Part shown: positions 34,126 through 38,502 of the stretch, one piece after another
Layout: every line of letters begins with the position of its first letter
Numbering within the stretch: the stretch's first letter is position 1
NCBI GenBank assembly: GCA_949293265.1
Contig: CASFCK010000014.1
Span: 1-38,502 of the forward strand
DNA: 38,502 bases
Reading direction: 5' to 3'
From: an uncultured bacterium
GTDB taxonomy: Bacteria > Bacillota_I > Bacilli_A > Acholeplasmatales > Anaeroplasmataceae
Program-made: the position numbers and the translations under genes
The notes under the pieces: generated by a model
Told to the model about the DNA's origin: nothing
The model's database searches: none
The model's input: the letters and a program-made list of their open reading frames with translations, nothing else

Positions 34126-35816
34126 TTCACTTCCTCCAAAGCGCTTTGATAATTATATATTTGCTTAAACTTTGTATTTTCTTTAATTAAATCAAATGGT
34201 TTTCCCTCTTCATAAATTTTCTTGTTTTCTAAATAATAGATATAATCACTATCAATTACATTTTTTAAGCGATGAGTAATATTAATTACTATTTTATCTT
34301 TAGCTAAGTTTTTAATTATATCTAATATGATTTTTTCACTTTCTTTATCTATATTTGAAGTAGCTTCATCAAATATATATAAATCATAACTATTAGCTAA
34401 GTAAAAAGCTATAATAAGTCTTTGTTTTTCTCCACCAGATATATTACTAGCACTATCATTTATTATAAAGTTTAGACCACCATTGCGGTTGATTATATCA
34501 TCCATTTCAACTAATTTTAATAATTCCCATATTTTTTCTTCTGTTATATTACTATTATAAAATGTAAAAGATTCATTAATTGTTTTATGCATAATATGGG
34601 TATTATTAGCTATATAAGCCACTTTTTGATAATATTTAGTTAATTTAATATCTTTTATTTCTAAGCCATTAGCTAGGACTGTACCTGAATAATTAGCATT
34701 AACATTAGCCATAATTTTAGCTAATGTGGATTTACCACTACCTGAAACCCCAACTATTGCATATAAGCCTTTATTAAATTGCATATTAATTTCTTTTAAA
34801 ATTATTTTATCAGCATAAGAAAAACTTAATTTATCAATTTTAATCTCCCTTATATTTTCAACTAATTCTAATTTTCTTCCCTTAACTTCTTGATTTAACA
34901 ATTTCATAACCTTTTTACCGGCTGTAGCGCCATTCATAGCCACATGAAATGCGCTTCCTAATTTTCTTAATGGTAAAAAGAATTCTGCCCCAACTAAAAT
35001 CATAAATAAAACTAAATACCATGCAGTACCGTTAAATAAATCATTTAGAGCAATAACTATCCCGATTGCGGCTCCACCATAGGCAACTAAATCCATTATG
35101 CTTGTTGAATATAGTTGCATAACTAAAACCTTCATTGTTATTTTTCTAAATTCTTCATTACTGCTAGCTATTTCTTTTTCTCTTTCTGCAGTGAAATTAA
35201 ATATTTGTAGTTCGCGCATTCCTTTAACATTATCTAAAAATGTATCACCTAAACCTAAATATATATCCCAATATTTATTAAATATTTTTTTAGCCCATTT
35301 ACTAACTAGTATTATTGATAATGGTATCAAAGGTATACATAACAAGTATACTAAAGCTACTTTATAATCAATAAAAACAAATACAATAAATAATAATAGC
35401 GGAGCTATCATTGCATAAAAAAAGGAAGGTAAATAAGCTAAATAATATAATCTTAGTTGTTCAATTCCTTCAACAGATAACTGAGCCATTTCATTAACAC
35501 TAAAGATGTTGCCGTTTAATTTTAAATATTTAGCATAGGTCTCATTCCTTAATTTTAAAATTACATAATCAGCTAATTTGTTTATTATCTTGTTTGCGAT
35601 AAACGTTATAACAAACTTTATAATAAGACAGATTAATAAAATTAAGCTTGTTATTAAAATTTTATTAATAGCGTTATTGATAATGTTATATATTATATAA
35701 ATTAAACTACTAGTAATTCCTAAATTTAATATTAAGCCTATAATATTTAATATTACATTGTTTATTAAATACCATTTTTTCTCTTTAATATATTTTAACA
35801 ATTCTTTATCAAGCAT
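34122..35816 (-). CDS. CydD-like ABC exporter half
   Basis: This 564-residue partner has CydD-like features: LGDTFLDNVKGMRELQIFNF and EFFLPLRKLGSAFHVAMNGATAG in the membrane part. The nucleotide-binding domain has Walker A GVSGSGKST (356-364), signature ISGGEKQRLII, Walker B LYIFDEATSNID and H-loop INITHRLKN. Both halves keep the catalytic glutamate, so both sites may hydrolyse ATP. It overlaps the YbaN-like gene by 8 bases and its TGA overlaps the CydC start. Confidence 0.85.
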   Translation of the reverse strand: MLDKELLKYIKEKKWYLINNVILNIIGLILNLGITSSLIYIIYNIINNAINKILITSLILLICLIIKFVITFIANKIINKLADYVILKLRNETYAKYLKLNGNIFSVNEMAQLSVEGIEQLRLYYLAYLPSFFYAMIAPLLLFIVFVFIDYKVALVYLLCIPLIPLSIILVSKWAKKIFNKYWDIYLGLGDTFLDNVKGMRELQIFNFTAEREKEIASSNEEFRKITMKVLVMQLYSTSIMDLVAYGGAAIGIVIALNDLFNGTAWYLVLFMILVGAEFFLPLRKLGSAFHVAMNGATAGKKVMKLLNQEVKGRKLELVENIREIKIDKLSFSYADKIILKEINMQFNKGLYAIVGVSGSGKSTLAKIMANVNANYSGTVLANGLEIKDIKLTKYYQKVAYIANNTHIMHKTINESFTFYNSNITEEKIWELLKLVEMDDIINRNGGLNFIINDSASNISGGEKQRLIIAFYLANSYDLYIFDEATSNIDKESEKIILDIIKNLAKDKIVINITHRLKNVIDSDYIYYLENKKIYEEGKPFDLIKENTKFKQIYNYQSALEEVK

Positions 35817-36225
35817 TTAAAGACTCCTTTAATTTTAAATATTCATTTTTTGTTATTGGTTTAACAAATAAAACAAAATATAAATATTTAAAAAATATTA
35901 AGATTGTTAATATTATTGTTACTACTAAATTATTAGTAAAATAAATCGTTAATAATAACATCAATGATACAGCTAACAATAAAATTAATTCATTTCTTAA
36001 AACCATAGCTTTGTTTTTAACAAAATTTTCTAAATATTTTTTATATATTTTTGAATTCAAAAACCAGTTATGAAATTTAGTTGAAGATTTAACAAAACAA
36101 AAACTTGTTAACAACAAAAATGGGGCTGTTGGTAAAATTGGTAAAATAATTCCAACTACACCTAAGCCAAGTGATATAAATCCAACAATCAATAATAATA
36201 TTCTTAAAATTCTACTTTTTACCAT
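35809..36225 (-). CDS. YbaN/DUF454 family membrane protein
   Basis: This 138-residue protein is a clear DUF454 member: LGLGVVGIILPILPTAPFLL, then SFCFVKSSTKFHNWFLNSKIY. Four membrane segments are seen. The biochemical function is unknown. It overlaps both neighbours (14 and 8 bases), which implies tight co-expression with the YgbA-like and CydD-like genes. In other bacteria DUF454 genes sometimes accompany heme or redox genes; that link is from memory of contexts and is not proof. Confidence 0.85.
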   Translation of the reverse strand: MVKSRILRILLLIVGFISLGLGVVGIILPILPTAPFLLLTSFCFVKSSTKFHNWFLNSKIYKKYLENFVKNKAMVLRNELILLLAVSLMLLLTIYFTNNLVVTIILTILIFFKYLYFVLFVKPITKNEYLKLKESLNA

Positions 36226-36520
36226 TTTTAATCTTCTCCTTTATCGTTTCTTTAACATGTTTTATAGCTAGTAAAGGATGATATAATAACATCCTAGGTC
36301 CTGAATAACGCATAACTTTTTTTATTTTTTCACGCATATCAGGTTTATAACAATGAACTTTACAATTTGAACAAAAAGTTTTATTGTCTTTAAAAGGACA
36401 TTTACTTAATCTTAAATAAACATATGTTAATAATTCTTTTTCTTCTTGCTCATTAGGGTGTTTTTTATAATAAAGCTTAATCATCAAGCTCACTATTTTT
36501 CTTTCTTGTTCTAATTTCAT
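36212..36520 (-). CDS. YgbA-like (nitrous oxide-stimulated promoter family) protein
   Basis: This 102-residue protein has the family pattern with four cysteines (C41, C50, C53 and C57) in CPFKDNKTFCSNCKVHCYKP, then MREKIKKVMRYSGPRMLLYHP. The cysteines probably bind a metal or Fe-S cluster. In Escherichia coli ygbA is under the NO-sensing repressor NsrR and is tied to nitrosative stress. It is the first gene of the exporter operon, directly after promoter and palindromes, with GGAGGC before the ATG. Confidence 0.82.
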   Translation of the reverse strand: MKLEQERKIVSLMIKLYYKKHPNEQEEKELLTYVYLRLSKCPFKDNKTFCSNCKVHCYKPDMREKIKKVMRYSGPRMLLYHPLLAIKHVKETIKEKIKNGKK

Positions 36521-36531
36521 AATAGCCTCCG

Positions 36532-36547
36532 GTTAGTTTAGACTAAC
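36532..36547. promoter_or_regulatory. Second GTTAG-N6-CTAAC palindrome, at the ygbA ribosome site
   Basis: GTTAGTTTAGACTAAC has 6-bp arms around TTAG. It lies immediately upstream of the GGAGGC ribosome site. The half-site is shared with 36565-36582, and the two centres are 34 bp apart, about three helical turns. Confidence 0.6.
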
Positions 36548-36564
36548 TTAAGTTCTTAAAAATT

Positions 36565-36582
36565 GGTTAGCTATAGCTAACC
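36565..36582. promoter_or_regulatory. Operator-like 18-bp palindrome at the transcription start
   Basis: GGTTAGCTATAGCTAACC is a perfect palindrome that begins 6 bases downstream of the -10 box, covering the expected +1. A bound repressor would block initiation. The regulator is not encoded in the window. Confidence 0.7.
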
Positions 36583-36588
36583 TACAAA

Positions 36589-36617
36589 ATTATAACTTAT
36601 TTGTTTTTTTAAGTCAA
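36589..36617 (-). promoter_or_regulatory. Promoter of the ygbA-ybaN-cydDC-like operon
   Basis: On the minus strand, TTGACT (36617-36612), 17 bases, then a perfect TATAAT (36594-36589). It is among the strongest-looking promoters in the window. Confidence 0.8.
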
Positions 36618-36624
36618 GAAAAAA

Positions 36625-36642
36625 GACGAGCCATTGCTCGTC
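36625..36642 (-). terminator. Terminator after the repeat protein gene
   Basis: GACGAGC (36625-36631) pairs with GCTCGTC (36636-36642) around CATT, followed by T6 on the minus strand. Confidence 0.9.
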
Positions 36643-38477
36643 TAATTTATAATTTCAACTGTTATTTCAGGTGTGTTAAAACCATTATTATCTGTTAAAT
36701 ATACCCTGTATCTTATACCCTCTTCAACAGTTTCTATTTTTAATTCTAGATAATTTAATAATTTAGCTTTATCAGACTCATCAAGTTCATAGCCATTTAA
36801 ATTGATATTGTAACATTTATTTAATAAATATTCGGCACTTATTTCTTCTATGGTAGAAACTTGAATATAGTTTGATATTTGATAACTAAAATTCATTAAA
36901 TTATATTTAGCTGGATCAATATATTTAATATTATTTGAATAATAACCATATTCTTGTTGAATTATTACTGTGATATAGCCATCATGTTCTTCATATCTAG
37001 CATATTGCTTTAAATAATTTAATATTTCATCATAATTATTTAATTCTTGAGCGTTTGTAAACTTATTAATGTTTATATAGTTAACATAATTAGCTATTGT
37101 TTCATAAATATTATCTAAACTATCTAGAGAAATAGGATAATTAAAATCTACATAAAGATTATAAATCATATCTGTGGTTGAATTTATTAAAACAATTGTT
37201 TTATTATAATTATTATAATTAATAACTAAACTTATACTACCATCTTCATTAGGTATAATTTGTAAATGGCTATTTATAAATTCATTGAAGAACTCATCTG
37301 ATTCATAGTAATCATAATTATCATTAGCCTTAGTATAAATATTTATTTGACTTATACCATTTAATATATAGTTATAAAAATCTTCATTATTTGGATTATA
37401 TATTAAATAGGTTCTATTATTAAGTGGATTACCTTCTAAATCATGAAAAATTGAGTTTGAAAGATTAAAATAAATATTAACACTTGTAATTTCATTAGCT
37501 TCTTCAGGTGTTATAGTTTCAAAAGATAGTTCTTTTTTAATATCGCCATATGTAAATATAAATGTATACAAATTATCACTATCATTAGAAACTATATCTA
37601 AAACACATTGTTCTAACAATTTTCTTATATCATCAGTAGTTAAATCATAGTAATGATCATCAATATTAACATCTGCCCCTAATCTAGAAATGACATCTTC
37701 ATTAGTTGGTTCACCATTTGTTATAACTTTTTTAATATTAAAGTTTATTTGTTCAAAATAATCAATATAATTAGGCTTTAAAGAAATTGTTAGCTCATAA
37801 TTTGCATATTCGTAGCAAATTAAATATGTGACATTAAATTCAGTTCTATTTAACTCTTTAATGTTGGCTTTAGTGTAAAATTCAATAAATTCATCATAAT
37901 TATAATATGTAATACTATCATTTAATGTTATCACATGAATGTTATAAGTAAATTCAGCTAAATATTGAATTAAATCTATATTTTGATCATAAGGCTCAAT
38001 GTTTTTGGTATTAATATACATATCATGTGCGTAATTTTCAGATTGGCTTATGAAATAAATAACAAATATTTTATTTGGTGCATCATTTAAATAAACATCA
38101 TATCTATTGTTACCACGATTTATAATTGTTAAATTATTTAATAAATCTTTAGAATTATAATATTCTGTACCATAGCCGTATTCAATGCGAATATCAGCAA
38201 TTAAATTATTACGAATGTAATCTTCATTTATTAAACTTAAATCGCCATAATAACGGGCAAGTAAACCATTTATTTCATTTCCTTCTAAATCATAAAATAT
38301 TTCTGTATAATTAGAATCATATAACCCGACACTAAAACCATTTATTACATTAGCTTCTTCAGGTGTCATAACATTATAATATATTTCTTTTTCATTGCCA
38401 TTATTGTTGAATAGCATATTATTTAAAGAAACTTTTCTCAGTTTATTTAAAGACACATTATGAACATCATTAAACAT
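36642..38477 (-). CDS. Asn/Tyr-rich protein with two long repeats, start probably missing
   Basis: The 611-residue frame holds two copies of a module about 285 residues long. One begins at MTPEEAN (37) and one at ITPEEAN (322); both continue with a DLEGN motif about 20 residues later. The frame opens in the middle of a unit: residues 26-40 align with 311-325. There is no signal peptide and no ribosome site, and a TGA stands two codons before the ATG. The true gene therefore probably extends upstream and is broken or shifted near 38480. Low-complexity Asn, Tyr and Ile content suggests a surface protein. No known domain is recognised. Confidence 0.55.
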   Translation of the reverse strand: MFNDVHNVSLNKLRKVSLNNMLFNNNGNEKEIYYNVMTPEEANVINGFSVGLYDSNYTEIFYDLEGNEINGLLARYYGDLSLINEDYIRNNLIADIRIEYGYGTEYYNSKDLLNNLTIINRGNNRYDVYLNDAPNKIFVIYFISQSENYAHDMYINTKNIEPYDQNIDLIQYLAEFTYNIHVITLNDSITYYNYDEFIEFYTKANIKELNRTEFNVTYLICYEYANYELTISLKPNYIDYFEQINFNIKKVITNGEPTNEDVISRLGADVNIDDHYYDLTTDDIRKLLEQCVLDIVSNDSDNLYTFIFTYGDIKKELSFETITPEEANEITSVNIYFNLSNSIFHDLEGNPLNNRTYLIYNPNNEDFYNYILNGISQINIYTKANDNYDYYESDEFFNEFINSHLQIIPNEDGSISLVINYNNYNKTIVLINSTTDMIYNLYVDFNYPISLDSLDNIYETIANYVNYININKFTNAQELNNYDEILNYLKQYARYEEHDGYITVIIQQEYGYYSNNIKYIDPAKYNLMNFSYQISNYIQVSTIEEISAEYLLNKCYNINLNGYELDESDKAKLLNYLELKIETVEEGIRYRVYLTDNNGFNTPEITVEIIN

Positions 38478-38502
38478 ATATCAATTTATTTGAAGATAAA
38501 TA

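Overview
The window is AT-rich DNA from a low-GC, Gram-positive-type anaerobe, most likely an uncultured gut member of the Bacilli/Erysipelotrichia/RF39 side of the Firmicutes; this placement is inferred. The evidence is gene order matching Bacillus subtilis (cysS-mrnC-rlmB-sigH-rpmG-secE-nusG-rplK-rplA-rplJ-rplL-ybxB, and yutD next to NifU-like and yuiD), strong AGGAGG ribosome sites, lipobox signal peptides, and oxygen-sensitive enzymes (NrdD/NrdG and a 2-hydroxyacyl-CoA dehydratase activase). The standard code is used: the visible tryptophans are TGG, and TGA ends real genes (the Nudix gene and the CydD-like gene, whose TGA overlaps the next ATG).

Layout. Positions 1-1.35 kb are a graveyard of mobile DNA: a 5'-truncated IS21 IstB, a small HTH ORF and repeated short motifs. 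1.48-3.7 kb encodes a secreted papain-like protease with an InlB-type repeat, preceded by a lipoprotein. 3.8-4.5 kb is a second patch of debris with atypical composition, a broken gene and an 18-residue lipoprotein leader that stops at its lipobox cysteine. 4.7-15.9 kb, all minus strand, is the conserved translation/transcription block. It carries an L10 leader and two near-identical 26-nt L1-type sites, and is interrupted by a 1255-residue P-type ATPase with a large surface domain. A GLUG lipoprotein (15.9-17.6 kb) diverges from a plus-strand operon (17.8-22.2 kb). That operon encodes a two-piece 2-hydroxyacyl-CoA dehydratase activase/D-component system and a small membrane protein. After a bidirectional terminator, everything to the end is on the minus strand: Nudix-PAP2-ClC (22.2-24.7 kb), dut-nrdG-nrdD (24.8-27.9 kb), pgi (28.2-29.6 kb), yuiD/NifU-like/yutD/MATE (29.6-32.3 kb), and a CydDC-like ABC exporter operon led by YgbA and YbaN family genes under a strong promoter with two matching palindromes (32.4-36.6 kb). 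Last is a repeat-containing protein (36.6-38.5 kb) whose start looks truncated.

How the genes work together. The ribosomal block makes stalk, L1/L11, NusG and SecE and appears self-regulated by L1 and L10(L12) through its leaders. NrdD/NrdG/Dut supply dNTPs without oxygen. The activase system uses ATP and a [4Fe-4S] centre to inject electrons into a dehydratase-like partner. The YgbA-YbaN-CydDC-like operon looks like a redox, nitrosative or heme-stress export unit, but its substrate is not evident. No tRNA, rRNA, CRISPR array or intact transposon was found.
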